DNA of 64,000 nt. Origin: an uncultured Holophagaceae bacterium. Lineage in GTDB: Bacteria; Acidobacteriota; Holophagae; Holophagales; Holophagaceae. The stretch's first letter is position 1, and the number at the start of each line of letters is the position of its first letter. This document shows positions 28,064-38,616 of this stretch, one piece after another. Below the pieces are notes generated by a model. It saw only the letters and a list, made by a program, of their open reading frames with translations. It was not told the origin of the DNA and did no database searches. Location: positions 1 through 64,000 of the forward strand of contig CAIWKE010000003.1 in the NCBI GenBank assembly GCA_903913215.1. The letters are read 5' to 3'. The position numbers were made by a program, and so were the translations under genes.

Positions 28064-30367
28064 GCCGGACCACAGGTCGATCTTCTCGCGCAGGGCCTTG
28101 GTGGTGTAGGGCTTGCTAAGGAAGTCGTCCATGCCCGAAGCCTGGCATTTTGCCACGTCCTCGCTGGTGGCGTTGGCCGTGAGGGCCAGGATGGGCAGGC
28201 GGGGCAGGCCCCACTCCAGTTCCCGCTGCCGGATACGGCGGGTGGCTTCGTAGCCATCCAGCTCGGGCATCATGCAGTCCATGAGAACCAAGTCATAGTG
28301 TCCCTTGGTCACAGCCTGGACAGCTTCCAGTCCGTTGCTGGCCAGCACGAAGGTGCAGCCCAGCTTCGTGAGGAGGGCCCCGGCCAGCTTCTGGTTCACG
28401 GGGTTGTCTTCGGCCAGGAGGATGTGGATGCGGCGGGCAGGGCTGGCCAGCTGCGCCGCAGGTGACTCGATCGGACTTGGCTTGGCGAGCGGCGCCGCCG
28501 TGGGTTGGAACTCGGCCTCCAGGAAGAACTCAGAGCCCTTCCCGGCCAGGCTCTCCACACCGATCTGGCCGCCCATCAGTTCCACCAGCCCCCGACTGAT
28601 GGCCAGGCCCAGGCCCGTCCCCCCATAGCGGCGGGTGATGGTGCCATCCGCCTGGACGAAGGGGCTGAAGAGCTTGGACCGATCCTCCGCGGTGATGCCG
28701 ATACCGGAATCCTTCACGGCGAGGCGCAGCCGGGCACCCAGGATGCGGGTGGCGGAGATGGCCACCGTGCCCGACTCCGTGAACTTGATGGCATTGCTGA
28801 TGAAATTGGACAGCACTTGGCGCAGTCTGCCGGGGTCACCCAACACCCAGGGTGGCAGCTCCGGGTCCAGCCAGGTCTCCAGCTGGAGCCCCTTCTTGCG
28901 GCAGTTCTCGGCGTAGAGGGCCGCCAGGTCCGCCACCAGGGCCCCCGGATCGAAGGGCACGCTCTCCAACTGCATCTTCTCCGCCTCGATCTTCGAGAAG
29001 TCCAGGATCTCGTCGATGATGGCCAGCAGGTGGCGCCCGGAGCCGAGCACCGTCTGCACGTACTCGTCCTGCTCGGGGGTGAGCGGGGTGTGGAGCAACA
29101 GCTCGGACATGCCCAGCACCCCGTTCATGGGGGTGCGGATCTCATGGCTCATGGTGGCGAGGAAACTGGACTTGGCGGCATTGGCAGCCTCGGCGGCCTG
29201 CTTCAGCTCCAGGGTCTGGGTCATGTCGGCCTCCCGCTGGCGGATGGCCCGCAGCAGCACCGCCATGGCCGCCAGAATGAAGAGCAGGCTGCAGATGGCC
29301 ACGCCCACGATGAGCTGGGCCAGGTGCCGCCAGTTGGCCAGGAAGAAGCCTTCGGTGAGGGTGATGTTCACAATGAGGGGGAAGCGCTCCACCACCCGGG
29401 CGGCGCCGAGCCGGGCCACGGCGTGGCCGTCCACCATGCGTTTATCATTGCTATAGGTCGTGCCTTCCTTCCGGCCCTGGATCCCCACCGTGGTATAGAC
29501 GGTTCCCACGAGGTTCTTCTGCCCGATCTGCTCCTCCACCCGGGGCCACCGGGTCAGCAGTGTGAAGTCATCCCGATAGAGCGTGATGGAGGTGCCCTCG
29601 CCCAGGTTCGAACCGAAGCGCTGGTAGAAGTCGGTGAAAACGTCCACGGAGAAGCCCACCAGCACTAGGCCCAGGAACTGGCCCTGCCGGTTCTGAAGGC
29701 GGTGGCTGATGTAGAAGACCCATTTCCCGTTCCCCTTGTTCCGCACGGGCACGCTGATGAACTGGCCCAGGTTGGGGTCCTTCAGGCGAGCCTGGAAGTA
29801 GTCGCGATCCCCCAGGTTGATGGCCGGGGCTGGATAGCTGCGGGTGAAGTTGATGACGTCCCCGTTGTCCGCCACGATGGTCGCCACGTCCACCTGGGGC
29901 ATGCCGGCCGTGCGCTCCCGGAGCATGTGGAAGCTATCCTCGCCGCTGAAGCGTCGCCGCAGGTCTGCGGGTGTCTCCACCTGGGCCGCCTCCACCCGCT
30001 CGGCAATACCATCCAGGGCCAGGTGGGCCGTGGCCATGTTTTGGAAGGCGTGCTCCGCCAGAACCAAGGAGTGGCTACTCATCTGCTTCCGCCAGAGCTC
30101 CACCTCCCGCCGGCGCAGCAGCAGGATGGAGCCCACGGTGGCCACCACCACCAGGACGATGAGAAGTCCCCCCAGACCGAAGGCCAGCTGGCTGGTGCGG
30201 AGCCGGGGCAGCGGCTGGGGAGGGGCTGGGGGCTGGGTCACGGGGTGGGCAATCTTGGCCAGTTCACCCTTTTTGTATCGGTCAACCCGCACCTGCCATG
30301 AATCAAGGACAACTTTCGCCCCTTTCAATCTGTGACCTTTGCCGCAATGAGGAATCTTGCCCCCCAA
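28034..30367 (-). CDS. hybrid sensor histidine kinase/response regulator with dCache-like sensor
   Basis: Two TMs flanking a sensor; [24 protein letters not shown], HATPase, receiver [43 protein letters not shown]; exact start uncertain. Confidence 0.9.
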   Translation of the reverse strand: MGGKIPHCGKGHRLKGAKVVLDSWQVRVDRYKKGELAKIAHPVTQPPAPPQPLPRLRTSQLAFGLGGLLIVLVVVATVGSILLLRRREVELWRKQMSSHSLVLAEHAFQNMATAHLALDGIAERVEAAQVETPADLRRRFSGEDSFHMLRERTAGMPQVDVATIVADNGDVINFTRSYPAPAINLGDRDYFQARLKDPNLGQFISVPVRNKGNGKWVFYISHRLQNRQGQFLGLVLVGFSVDVFTDFYQRFGSNLGEGTSITLYRDDFTLLTRWPRVEEQIGQKNLVGTVYTTVGIQGRKEGTTYSNDKRMVDGHAVARLGAARVVERFPLIVNITLTEGFFLANWRHLAQLIVGVAICSLLFILAAMAVLLRAIRQREADMTQTLELKQAAEAANAAKSSFLATMSHEIRTPMNGVLGMSELLLHTPLTPEQDEYVQTVLGSGRHLLAIIDEILDFSKIEAEKMQLESVPFDPGALVADLAALYAENCRKKGLQLETWLDPELPPWVLGDPGRLRQVLSNFISNAIKFTESGTVAISATRILGARLRLAVKDSGIGITAEDRSKLFSPFVQADGTITRRYGGTGLGLAISRGLVELMGGQIGVESLAGKGSEFFLEAEFQPTAAPLAKPSPIESPAAQLASPARRIHILLAEDNPVNQKLAGALLTKLGCTFVLASNGLEAVQAVTKGHYDLVLMDCMMPELDGYEATRRIRQRELEWGLPRLPILALTANATSEDVAKCQASGMDDFLSKPYTTKALREKIDLWSGSAADPTQHT

Positions 30368-30485
30368 GGCGCTTTTCTTGTAATGTGACGCAAAGCTCCA
30401 TTTTCAATTTTGTAATTCACCCGGGATAGACCTGTCCACCCATCAGGCGGGACAGGTCTCTACACCTACAGGAGGGGACCCTGCC

Positions 30486-30806
30486 ATGAGCAGTGAGATG
30501 TACGAGCACATGCGCTCCAATCCCAAGTTCCAGGAGCTGGTCTCCAAACGGAGCCGCTTCGCCTGGACCTTGGCCTTCATCGTCCTGACGATGTTCTACG
30601 GCTTCGTCCTGGTGGTGGCCTTCAAGCCCGCCCTCCTGGGCCAGCCCATCCATCAAGGCTCCATGGTGACCATCGGAGTCGTGGTGGAGCTGTTCATGTT
30701 CATCTTCTTCTGGGTGCTCACCGGCGTGTACGTCTACCGCGCCAATGGGGAATTCGATTCCCTGACCCAGGAGCTCATCAAGGATGCCTGGAAGGAGAAC
30801 AAGTGA
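30486..30806 (+). CDS. DUF485 domain protein
   Basis: [40 protein letters not shown]; directly upstream of an actP-like gene. Confidence 0.9.
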   Translation: MSSEMYEHMRSNPKFQELVSKRSRFAWTLAFIVLTMFYGFVLVVAFKPALLGQPIHQGSMVTIGVVVELFMFIFFWVLTGVYVYRANGEFDSLTQELIKDAWKENK

Positions 30807-32488
30807 TGGGCCGTCTGAAGCGCATCGGCACCACCCTGGGCCTCTTTGCCCTCACGACCATGGCGACCCTGGCCCACGCGGGCCCACCCCTGGGCGGGAC
30901 CATGGAGAAGCAGCCCATCAACGTGCCAGCCATTGTCATGTTCTGCCTCTTCGTGTGCCTCACCATGGGCATCACCTACTGGGCGTCCAGGCGCACCAAG
31001 TCCACCTCCGACTTCTACACGGCGGGCGGCGGCATCACGGGCTTCCAGAACGGTCTGGCCATCGCGGGCGACTACATGTCCGCGGCCACCCTCCTGGGGC
31101 TCAGCGCCATGGTCTACGGCCAGGGCTATGACGGCTACATCTACATGCTGGCCTTCTTCGCCGGCTGGCCCATCATCCTGTTCCTCATGGCTGAGCGCCT
31201 GCGGAACCTGGGCCGCTTCACCTTCTCGGACATCACCGCCTACCGCCTGGACCAGGGCAAGGTCCGCACCATGGCGGCCATCTCCTCGCTGACCGTGGTC
31301 TGCTTCTACCTGCTGGCCCAGATGGTGGGCGCCGGCCAGCTCATCAAGTTGCTCTTCGGCCTGGAATACAAGGTTGCCATATTCGCCGTGGGCATCCTCA
31401 TGATGGTCTACGTCATCTTCGGCGGCATGGTCGCCACCACCTGGGTGCAGATCATCAAGGCCTGCATGCTCCTGGTGGGCGGCACCCTGGTGGCCATCCT
31501 GGCCATGAGCCGCTTCGGCTTCTCCTACACCAATGTGGTGGCGCAGGCCCAGGCCGTTCACAAGCTCGGCCCCAAGCTCATGTATCCCGGCAGCCTCCTG
31601 GCGGATCCTGTCACGGCCATCTCCCTGGGCCTGGGCCTCATGTTCGGCACCGCCGGCCTGCCCCACATCCTTATGCGGTTCTTCACCGTCACCAACGCCA
31701 AGGAAGCCCGCAAGTCCGTGCTCTACGCCTCGGGCTTCGTGTCCTACTTCTTCAACGTCATCTTCCTGCTGGGCCTCACGGGCATCATCATCGTGGGCCA
31801 GAACAGTGAATTCTTTGTGGGCGGCAACATCAAGGGCGCCCTCATCGGCGGCGGCAACATGGTGGCCATGCATCTGGCCAAGGCCGTGGGCGGCAACCTC
31901 CTCCTGGGCTTCCTCGCCGCAGTGGCCTTTGCCACCATCCTGGCCGTGGTCTCGGGACTGGCCTTGGCTGGTGCCTCCGCCATCTCCCATGACCTCTATG
32001 CCCGCGTCATCATGAAGGGCAAGGCTTCGGAGACCACCGAGATCAAGGTCTCCAAGGTGGCCACCATCTGCCTGGGCTTCATCGCCATCGTCCTGGGCAT
32101 CCTCTTCGAGAAGCAGAACATCGCCTTCATGGTGGGCCTCGCCTTCGGGGTGGCCGCCGCGGCGAACTTCCCGGTGCTCATCCTCTCCATGTATTGGAAG
32201 GGCCTCACCACCCGCGGCGCCCTCTGGGGCGGCTACGGTGGTCTGGTGTCCGCCTTCCTCTTCGTGCTCTTCTCCAAGTCCGTGTGGGTGGATGTGATCC
32301 ACTTCAAGGCCGCCCTCTTCCCCTACACCCAGCCCGCCCTCTTCGCCATGCCCATCGCCTTCGGGCTGGCCTTCATCTTCTCCAAGCTGGACGGCAGCGA
32401 GCGCGCCAAACTGGAGATCGAAGCCTTCGAGGACCAGTACGTGCGGGGCCAGACCGGCTTTGGGGCGGAGACAGCCTCCAAGCACTAG
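30806..32488 (+). CDS. actP: cation/acetate symporter, SSS family
   Basis: [71 protein letters not shown]. Confidence 0.92.
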   Translation: MGRLKRIGTTLGLFALTTMATLAHAGPPLGGTMEKQPINVPAIVMFCLFVCLTMGITYWASRRTKSTSDFYTAGGGITGFQNGLAIAGDYMSAATLLGLSAMVYGQGYDGYIYMLAFFAGWPIILFLMAERLRNLGRFTFSDITAYRLDQGKVRTMAAISSLTVVCFYLLAQMVGAGQLIKLLFGLEYKVAIFAVGILMMVYVIFGGMVATTWVQIIKACMLLVGGTLVAILAMSRFGFSYTNVVAQAQAVHKLGPKLMYPGSLLADPVTAISLGLGLMFGTAGLPHILMRFFTVTNAKEARKSVLYASGFVSYFFNVIFLLGLTGIIIVGQNSEFFVGGNIKGALIGGGNMVAMHLAKAVGGNLLLGFLAAVAFATILAVVSGLALAGASAISHDLYARVIMKGKASETTEIKVSKVATICLGFIAIVLGILFEKQNIAFMVGLAFGVAAAANFPVLILSMYWKGLTTRGALWGGYGGLVSAFLFVLFSKSVWVDVIHFKAALFPYTQPALFAMPIAFGLAFIFSKLDGSERAKLEIEAFEDQYVRGQTGFGAETASKH

Positions 32489-32502
32489 GATTCGCGCAGC
32501 AT

Positions 32503-32539
32503 AGAAAAAGGACGGGGGAAAGCGCCCCGTCCTTTTTCT
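32503..32539 (+). terminator. intrinsic terminator after actP
   Basis: AGAAAAAGGACGGGG-GAAAGCG-CCCCGTCCTTTTTCT. Confidence 0.9.
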
Positions 32540-32571
32540 GTGCCAGAAACAAAATAAATGAGCCAGGTGAA

Positions 32572-33123
32572 TCACCCCAGCGCGATGGACAACTTGCCGC
32601 CCAATAGCGCCATTAGAGCGCCCCATTCGATGGGAGCACTATCCAGGTAATGCCCACCCTCTAGCCGCAGGAGCATCGCCACTTGTTCTGAGGGATCAAC
32701 GATCAGATATTCAGGGATACCAGCTGCTGCATAAGCCCAACGCTTCTTCATGTTGTCTCGGCTGGCAGTCGAAGGGCTCAGGATCTCCACGATCAAGTCA
32801 GGGGCGCCGACGATCCCGTGTAAGGCAACCTTCGCGGGATCGCACACGATCAAGAGGTCGGGCTGGTAGACGCTCTGCTGGTCCGGAAGGTAAAGGTCGA
32901 TGGGCGCCGCGAACACTTCACAATCCCCACTTCCCGCCCTTCGCTTTCCTTCCTCCAGAGCGTGAAAAATGGCAGCGTGAAGCCGGGAACTCACCCGCTG
33001 ATGCTCCACGGAAGGCCCAGGTGTCATGTCATATGCCACACCGTTGATCAGCTCCCAGCGCCCCTCCCAGGTCTTCCATTCCTCGACGGTATGGCCGTGG
33101 CTTTTCAGTTGCGGCAAGTTCAT
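32572..33123 (-). CDS. Uma2-family (DUF820) endonuclease-like protein
   Basis: WELINGVAYDMTPGPSVEHQRVSSRLH, YQPDLLIVCDPAKVALHGIVGAPDLIVEILSPSTASRDNMKKRWAYAAAGIPEYLIVDP. Confidence 0.9.
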   Translation of the reverse strand: MNLPQLKSHGHTVEEWKTWEGRWELINGVAYDMTPGPSVEHQRVSSRLHAAIFHALEEGKRRAGSGDCEVFAAPIDLYLPDQQSVYQPDLLIVCDPAKVALHGIVGAPDLIVEILSPSTASRDNMKKRWAYAAAGIPEYLIVDPSEQVAMLLRLEGGHYLDSAPIEWGALMALLGGKLSIALG

Positions 33124-33255
33124 AGGCCACCCCTCCCTGCCCAGTTTACCCCCAATCGATTCGACCATCTCTGAAGCTCGGAAGGGCCTGCGCTAGCCGA
33201 AACCGAAAAGGGGAGGCGTCCCTGGTAAGCCAGCTCACCCGATTTCGTTATGAAC

Positions 33256-33954
33256 CTAAAAATGCGCGTGTCCTGGCTTGGCGCTGAGACTCGCGGTGGC
33301 CTGATCGGGGTCGCCCACGCGGCGGAGGCTGGCGAGGGTGTCCACACCGGCTTCCTTCAGGAGGGGCAGGAGGCGCTGGAAGAGCTGGGCCGTGACGAAG
33401 GCGTCACCCAGGGCGGTGTGGGCCGTTTCCACGGGGATGTCGAAGGCCGCAGCCAGGTCGAAGAGGCTCAGGTGGGCCGTCTCCAGGGCGAAGGTCGGGT
33501 GCTCGCTGCCCCGGTGGCGGAGCCAGCCGTACAGGGCCAGGGTGTCCACCGCGGGCTGGCGGAAGGCTCCCACCTTCAGGCGCCGGGCGTCCCGGTTGAG
33601 GAACCCCAGGTCGATGGCCAGGCAGTGGCCCAGCAGCACCGTGTTCGCCGAATAGGCCTTGAAGGCCGTCAACACGGTGGCGATGGGGGGACTGGCTTCC
33701 AGCTGCTCGGGCGTGATGCCATGAATGACCACGGTACGGCCGTCCAGCGTGGCGCTGGGCTTCACCAGTTCCTGGAAGGCCCCGCCCAGCTCGATGCGGC
33801 CCCCCTGCATGTGGAGGGCGCCCAGGGACACGATGTCATCCCGTCGCTCGTCGAGGCCCGTCAGCTCCGTGTCCAGCACCGTGAAGCGGAGGGCGCCCAG
33901 GGCCTGGGTGCCGCCCCCGCCCCGCCGCTCCTGCCACCACATCGCCAGACCCAT
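33256..33954 (-). CDS. 3'-5' exonuclease, DNA polymerase III epsilon-like
   Basis: FTVLDTELTGLDERRDDIVSLGALHMQGGRI, LLGHCLAIDLGFLNRD, HTALGDAFVTAQLFQRL. Confidence 0.9.
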   Translation of the reverse strand: MGLAMWWQERRGGGGTQALGALRFTVLDTELTGLDERRDDIVSLGALHMQGGRIELGGAFQELVKPSATLDGRTVVIHGITPEQLEASPPIATVLTAFKAYSANTVLLGHCLAIDLGFLNRDARRLKVGAFRQPAVDTLALYGWLRHRGSEHPTFALETAHLSLFDLAAAFDIPVETAHTALGDAFVTAQLFQRLLPLLKEAGVDTLASLRRVGDPDQATASLSAKPGHAHF

Positions 33955-33962
33955 GCGCTGCC

Positions 33963-35864
33963 TCAGAGGATGAAGGACTTGTAGCGGTCCATGACCTGGT
34001 CCTGGATCTTGATGATCAGGCGGAAGGCGTTCTTGAGGGACTGGCGCTCCAGGTTGCTGAGCGAATCCAGACGGATGAAGTTGTCGATGGGCTGGCCCGC
34101 CTCCAGTTGCTTGAACTGGTGGTGCACCCGCAGCAGGGTGACGAATTCGAAGGCATGGACCAGCTCGTCCACCTGCTCCGCCACCAGGGACGTGGTGCTC
34201 CGCAGAGCCTCCAGGCGCTCCATGGTGGAGGCGTGGCGGATGCCCTTCTCCAGCGAGAAGAAGCGGGCGATGTCCACCAGGGGGGCCACGCCCTTGATCT
34301 TGAGGTTGAGGCCATCCTTGTGCTCGCCGCTGCGCTCCACGGCCACGCCCCCGAAGAAGCCGATGGGCGGGCGGTTCCGGGCCAGCATGTTGGCCAGGAA
34401 GCCCAGATAGGACGGGTATTCAGGGATGAGGCGGATGTAGTGTTCCCGAAGCTCCCAGGCCAGGGATTCCTCCCCGTAGAGGGGCCGCAGATCGAAGAAG
34501 ATGAGGGAGTTCAGCACCGCCTCCGGCGAGGGCTCTGAGATCCAGCGGCTGAAGTAGCGCTTCCAGGCTGAGAGGGGCTGGCACCAGTCGGGATTGCTGG
34601 CCATGTAGTTGGCGGGGCAGGCCTCGAAGCCGCAGCGCACCAGGCCATTGCGCATGTAGACGCTGAAGCGCCGGAAGTAGTCCGTGACCTTGGCCTGCCG
34701 GTATTCCTCCACGTCCGCGTAGACCAGGGCGTTGTCCTGATCCGTGCGGAAGGTCTGCTCCTTGCGCCCCTCACTGCCCAGGCACAGCCAGCAGTAGGGC
34801 GTGGGTGGCGGCCCGAACTCCTGCTCGGCCAGTTCCAGCACCTTGCGCACCACCCGGTCGTTCAGCTCCGAGATGATGCGGATGATGTTGGTGGCCTTGG
34901 TCCCCTCCCGCAGTAGGGCGCCGATGATGGTGAGGGCCTTCTGCGACACCGGGGCCAAGCCCTCCAGGCTGGTCTGGCGCTCAATGTCCTCGGAAAAGGC
35001 CAGGGGACTGCGGCCCTGGAGCACCATGAAATCGTGGTTGGTCACCACCCCGTGGAGCAGCCCCTCGCGGAGAACGGCCACATGGTGGATGTCATCCTGG
35101 AGCATCTTGAGGACCACTTCGAAGCAGGGATCCTTCTCGTCCACCATGACCACCGGTTGGCTCATCACCTGGGAGACCGGCAGATCCCCGGAGAGGCCCT
35201 GGGCCACCACCTTGGTGCGCAGGTCCGAGTCCGTGAGGATGCCGATGGGCCCGCCGCCCCCGCCGATGACCAGGGCCGCACTCTGGCGTTCCTCGGCCAT
35301 GCGCTTGGCCGCCTGGCGAATGCTGGTGCCCGGCGTCACCACGGTGCTGGCGTGCCGGCAGATCTCCCCCACGGAGGTGGTGAAGAGCAGGTGGTCGCTG
35401 CCGCCCAGGAAGAGGCTCTTGCCCTGGATTTCCCGGGAGGTCATGTCCAGGTACTTGGTGAGATGGAACTGGAGCAGGTACTCGGAGATGGCCGGGTGGC
35501 TGGTGGTCAACTCCGTGAGCCGCGCCTTGGGCAGCAGGTAGCAGATGGTGTCCTGCACCGCCACGATGGTGGTTCGCTGGGCCCCACCCATGAGCGAGAC
35601 CAGGCCGAAGATCTCCCCCTTCTCGCGGTAGTCGATGACCACGTCCTCGGCGCCCGCCGCCTTGGCCCGCTGGGTGATCTTAACTACCCCCTTCTGGATG
35701 ATGTGCAGGTGCTCCGGCAGAGGCCCATCCTGCTGGAGGATGGCCGTGCCCCGAGGGTGGAACTCCAGGGTGAGGCTTTGCGCCAGTTCCCGCAGCAGGG
35801 GCGCCTCCAGGAACTGGAAGGGCGGGATCTGGGCCAGGAACCGGACCGCCTCGTCGATCAGCAT
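33963..35864 (-). CDS. cNMP-binding/CBS-pair/DUF294 nucleotidyltransferase-like signalling protein
   Basis: cNMP-binding N-terminus, two CBS motifs, CLGSEGRKEQTFRTDQDNALVYAD of DUF294. Confidence 0.9.
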   Translation of the reverse strand: MLIDEAVRFLAQIPPFQFLEAPLLRELAQSLTLEFHPRGTAILQQDGPLPEHLHIIQKGVVKITQRAKAAGAEDVVIDYREKGEIFGLVSLMGGAQRTTIVAVQDTICYLLPKARLTELTTSHPAISEYLLQFHLTKYLDMTSREIQGKSLFLGGSDHLLFTTSVGEICRHASTVVTPGTSIRQAAKRMAEERQSAALVIGGGGGPIGILTDSDLRTKVVAQGLSGDLPVSQVMSQPVVMVDEKDPCFEVVLKMLQDDIHHVAVLREGLLHGVVTNHDFMVLQGRSPLAFSEDIERQTSLEGLAPVSQKALTIIGALLREGTKATNIIRIISELNDRVVRKVLELAEQEFGPPPTPYCWLCLGSEGRKEQTFRTDQDNALVYADVEEYRQAKVTDYFRRFSVYMRNGLVRCGFEACPANYMASNPDWCQPLSAWKRYFSRWISEPSPEAVLNSLIFFDLRPLYGEESLAWELREHYIRLIPEYPSYLGFLANMLARNRPPIGFFGGVAVERSGEHKDGLNLKIKGVAPLVDIARFFSLEKGIRHASTMERLEALRSTTSLVAEQVDELVHAFEFVTLLRVHHQFKQLEAGQPIDNFIRLDSLSNLERQSLKNAFRLIIKIQDQVMDRYKSFIL

Positions 35865-35971
35865 CGTGCGTCCTCTAGCGCTGGGACCATGGGCACTGGG
35901 TTGAGTTTAAGTTCCCAAAGATAGCATTCGAAGCGGCTTGGGTTTGGGTAATGGGGTCTTGGAACAGAAGA

Positions 35972-36086
35972 TTAACCACAGAGGACGCAGAGGAGCTTGG
36001 GTTTCACGGGTGAGGAACAGGGAGGAACGGAGAGACCACAGTCCCATTAATTTTTCTCTGCGCCTTCTGCGTCCTCTGCGGTTAAT
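35972..36086. repeat. heptad-type inverted repeat, GCAGAG variant
   Basis: TTAACCACAGAGGACGCAGAGGA / CTCTGCGCCTTCTGCGTCCTCTGCGGTTAA. Confidence 0.85.
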
Positions 36087-36091
36087 AATTT

Positions 36092-36469
36092 TTAATTCCC
36101 GCGCCCACTGAGGGCCTGCAGGCCCACGCCCAGCACGATGACGCTGAGGGCCACCCAGCGCATGGGGGTCATGGCTTCGCCCAAAAAGGCGCGGGCCATG
36201 AGGGCGTTGGCCAGGAACCCCAGGGCCAGGAAGGGGTAGGCGTAATTCACCTGCACCAGCGAGAGGGCACCCAGCCACACCACCACGCTCACGGCGTAGC
36301 AGGCCAGGCCCGTCAGCACCCAGGGCTCCAGCATCAGCCGGAACAGCGGTCCCACCTCCAGCGTCATGCCCCCGGCGGCGTTGAGGCCCTTCTTCAGGCA
36401 GATCTGGGCGGCGGCGTTGAGCAGCACCCCAAGCACGATGAGGGGAATGGCCTTTACGTTGGGGCTCAA
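36092..36469 (-). CDS. EamA/SMR-like small transporter (ArnE-like)
   Basis: Four-TM protein; NAAAQICLKKGLNAAG, VQVNYAYPFLALGFLANALMARAFLGEAM. Confidence 0.75.
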   Translation of the reverse strand: MSPNVKAIPLIVLGVLLNAAAQICLKKGLNAAGGMTLEVGPLFRLMLEPWVLTGLACYAVSVVVWLGALSLVQVNYAYPFLALGFLANALMARAFLGEAMTPMRWVALSVIVLGVGLQALSGRGN

Positions 36470-38274
36470 GGGGCCTCCTGGGGACTGGGCTGAGGACTGG
36501 ATGCGGGACGTTTCTTAAGCAACAGGATCTCACCTCCACCTGTGGGTACGGCGAGGAGGATCTCGAAGCGGGCCCGGACTGCGGCGTCCAGGCCCCGGTC
36601 GTCCTGCTCCCATTCCGTGCGCTGGGCCACCAGGCGGGCTTCGGGAGCCATGGCCTCCAGGGCCTTGGCATCCCGCAGTTCGGGCATGAGATGATCGGTG
36701 TAGACCATGACCCCGCTGCGGATGGTCTGCCAGTAGAAGACCGGACGGCCCTGGATGAACGGTTGGACAGCGGCTGTCCAGCGGCGGTAGCTCTTGGGCG
36801 GATCCAGGCGGGCGAAGAGCCAGGTGCCCCCCGTGAGATAGAGCAGGCCCAGCGCGAGGGCCGCAGCGGGCACCAGGCCGGTCCCCCTGCCCCGCCGGAC
36901 CTGCAGCAGGAGCAACAGCCAGCCCGCGCCCAGCCCCAGAGCCATGAGCCGCAGGGGCCCCAGAAACGGCGCGGCCTGGGCCTGGAGCTTGGCACCGCCC
37001 AGGCCCAGCGCCAGGGCCGCCAGTCCCAGCGTGGGGATGGCCAGGCCCCCGGCCAGGAGGCTGCCCAGGCGCCGGGCGCGGGACGCGTCCAGGGTCTGGA
37101 GGAAGTCCGCCAGCAGCAGGGCCAGGAAGGGGTAGGCCATGAGCAGGTACTTGCCCTGCTTGCTTTGCACCAGGCTCAGGAACGCGAAGGGCACCAGGAA
37201 GGCCAGGAGCAGGAAGCGGCGGGTCGGATCCGCCAGCCCCTTCGTGCGGCGCAGATGCAGGGCCAGGGCCGGGAGCAGCAGCACCCAGGGAAAGAAGTCC
37301 CCGAGGATGTACTCGGCGTACTTGTACATGGGCTGGATGTGGTCCCAGGCGTGGGTGGCCCGGTTGAAGTTCTGGAGGATCACCAGCTCGTAGACGTAGT
37401 GGGCCCCACCCTTCAGCCCCGCCGCCACATACCAGGGCGCCACGATCACCAGCGTGATCCCCAACCCCGCGAGGATCTGAGTGCGCCGCAAGATCTTCAA
37501 TTCCCGCTGCCAGGCCAGGAACACGCCGATCAGCAGCACCGACAGCACCGGCGCCAGAGGCCCCTTCGCCAAGAACGCCAGCGCCAGCCAGACATAAGCG
37601 CCCAGGAACCAACGTCGAGATTCCCGTTCAATTACAGATCCACCACGAAGACCCGAAGGCACAAAATAGAATTCCTTCTTCGCTTCACTTTGCGTCTTCG
37701 TGTCTTCGTGCTGGATCAGTTGATCTTTTCCAGCCCTGAGTAGGAGGTATCCCCCGAGCCAGGAGAGCCAGCTCCAGGCAAGGAGGGCGCTGAAGAGGAG
37801 GTCGATCTGGATGAACTGGCTCTGCCAGAACCAGAGGGGCGTGGTGGCGAGGATGAGGGCGGCGGGCTCGGCGCAGCGGGGCTCCAGGAAGCGCTGGGCC
37901 CAAGCGCGGAAGGCCGCCAGGAAGGCCACGGCGGTCAGCACCGAGGGCAGGCGCAGGGCCCAGGCGGCCACGCCTTGCGTGAAGCCCAGGCCGCCGGTCA
38001 GGAAGTCGAGCACCTGCGCGAAGGCCTTCATCACCCAGTAGTACAGGATGGGCTTCTCGCTGTAAGGCAGGCCGTTGAGATAGGGGAGCAGCCAGGTTCC
38101 CCGCAGGCGCATCTCCTTCACGCACTGGGCGAAGTCCGGCTCATCCGGGGCCCAGAGGTCGCGCATGGGCAGCACCGCCAGCAACAGGGCGGCGAAGAGC
38201 AGTTCCGGCAGGTGCGCGCGCAGCCAAGTCGCAATGCGTGACGGGAACAGCGAGGGGGACGGGGCTGCGGACAT
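36466..38274 (-). CDS. ArnT-like glycosyltransferase (GT39/GT83 family)
   Basis: MRDLWAPDEPDFAQCVKEMRLRGTWLLPYLNGLPYSEKPILYYWVMK; polytopic. Confidence 0.85.
   Translation of the reverse strand: MSAAPSPSLFPSRIATWLRAHLPELLFAALLLAVLPMRDLWAPDEPDFAQCVKEMRLRGTWLLPYLNGLPYSEKPILYYWVMKAFAQVLDFLTGGLGFTQGVAAWALRLPSVLTAVAFLAAFRAWAQRFLEPRCAEPAALILATTPLWFWQSQFIQIDLLFSALLAWSWLSWLGGYLLLRAGKDQLIQHEDTKTQSEAKKEFYFVPSGLRGGSVIERESRRWFLGAYVWLALAFLAKGPLAPVLSVLLIGVFLAWQRELKILRRTQILAGLGITLVIVAPWYVAAGLKGGAHYVYELVILQNFNRATHAWDHIQPMYKYAEYILGDFFPWVLLLPALALHLRRTKGLADPTRRFLLLAFLVPFAFLSLVQSKQGKYLLMAYPFLALLLADFLQTLDASRARRLGSLLAGGLAIPTLGLAALALGLGGAKLQAQAAPFLGPLRLMALGLGAGWLLLLLQVRRGRGTGLVPAAALALGLLYLTGGTWLFARLDPPKSYRRWTAAVQPFIQGRPVFYWQTIRSGVMVYTDHLMPELRDAKALEAMAPEARLVAQRTEWEQDDRGLDAAVRARFEILLAVPTGGGEILLLKKRPASSPQPSPQEAP
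37635..37722. repeat. heptad-type inverted repeat inside a CDS, ACGAAG variant
   Basis: AGATCCACCACGAAGACCCGAAGGCACAAA / TTTGCGTCTTCGTGTCTTCGTGCTGGATCAGTT. Confidence 0.85.
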
Positions 38275-38326
38275 CCCCCATCTTCGCCCGGAAGGGCCCT
38301 CCTCGCCCAGCGCGATAGAATGAGGC

Positions 38327-38611
38327 ATGACTCCCGCGCTCCTCTCCCTCCTGCTGCTGGCCGCCCCCATGGAAGGCGCGGGGGAAGGGCCCAAGGAGGA
38401 GATCAAGCAGGCCGCCAAGGAAGTCGGCCACGCCGTGAAAGAGGGTGCCAAAGAGGTGGGCCACGCGGCCGCCAAGGCCGGGAAGGTCGTGGGTCATGCC
38501 GCCGCCGAAGGTGGTAAGGCCGTGGGCCGGGGCGCCAAGACCGCCGCCAAGGGCGTGGCGAAGGGGGCCAAGGAAGGCGCTGCGGGCGTGAAGGAAGCGG
38601 TCAAGAAATAG
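38327..38611 (+). CDS. secreted six-fold 11-residue repeat protein, LEA-like
   Basis: Signal-like N-terminus; KQAAKEVGHAV/KEGAKEVGHAA/AKAGKVVGHAA/AEGGKAVGRGA/KTAAKGVAKGA/KEGAAGVKEAV. Confidence 0.7.
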   Translation: MTPALLSLLLLAAPMEGAGEGPKEEIKQAAKEVGHAVKEGAKEVGHAAAKAGKVVGHAAAEGGKAVGRGAKTAAKGVAKGAKEGAAGVKEAVKK

Positions 38612-38616
38612 TCCAC

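Noticed and set aside
30734-32626. 630-aa ORF antisense to actP
   Set aside because: His/Gly/Glu-rich mirror frame of a strongly supported gene.
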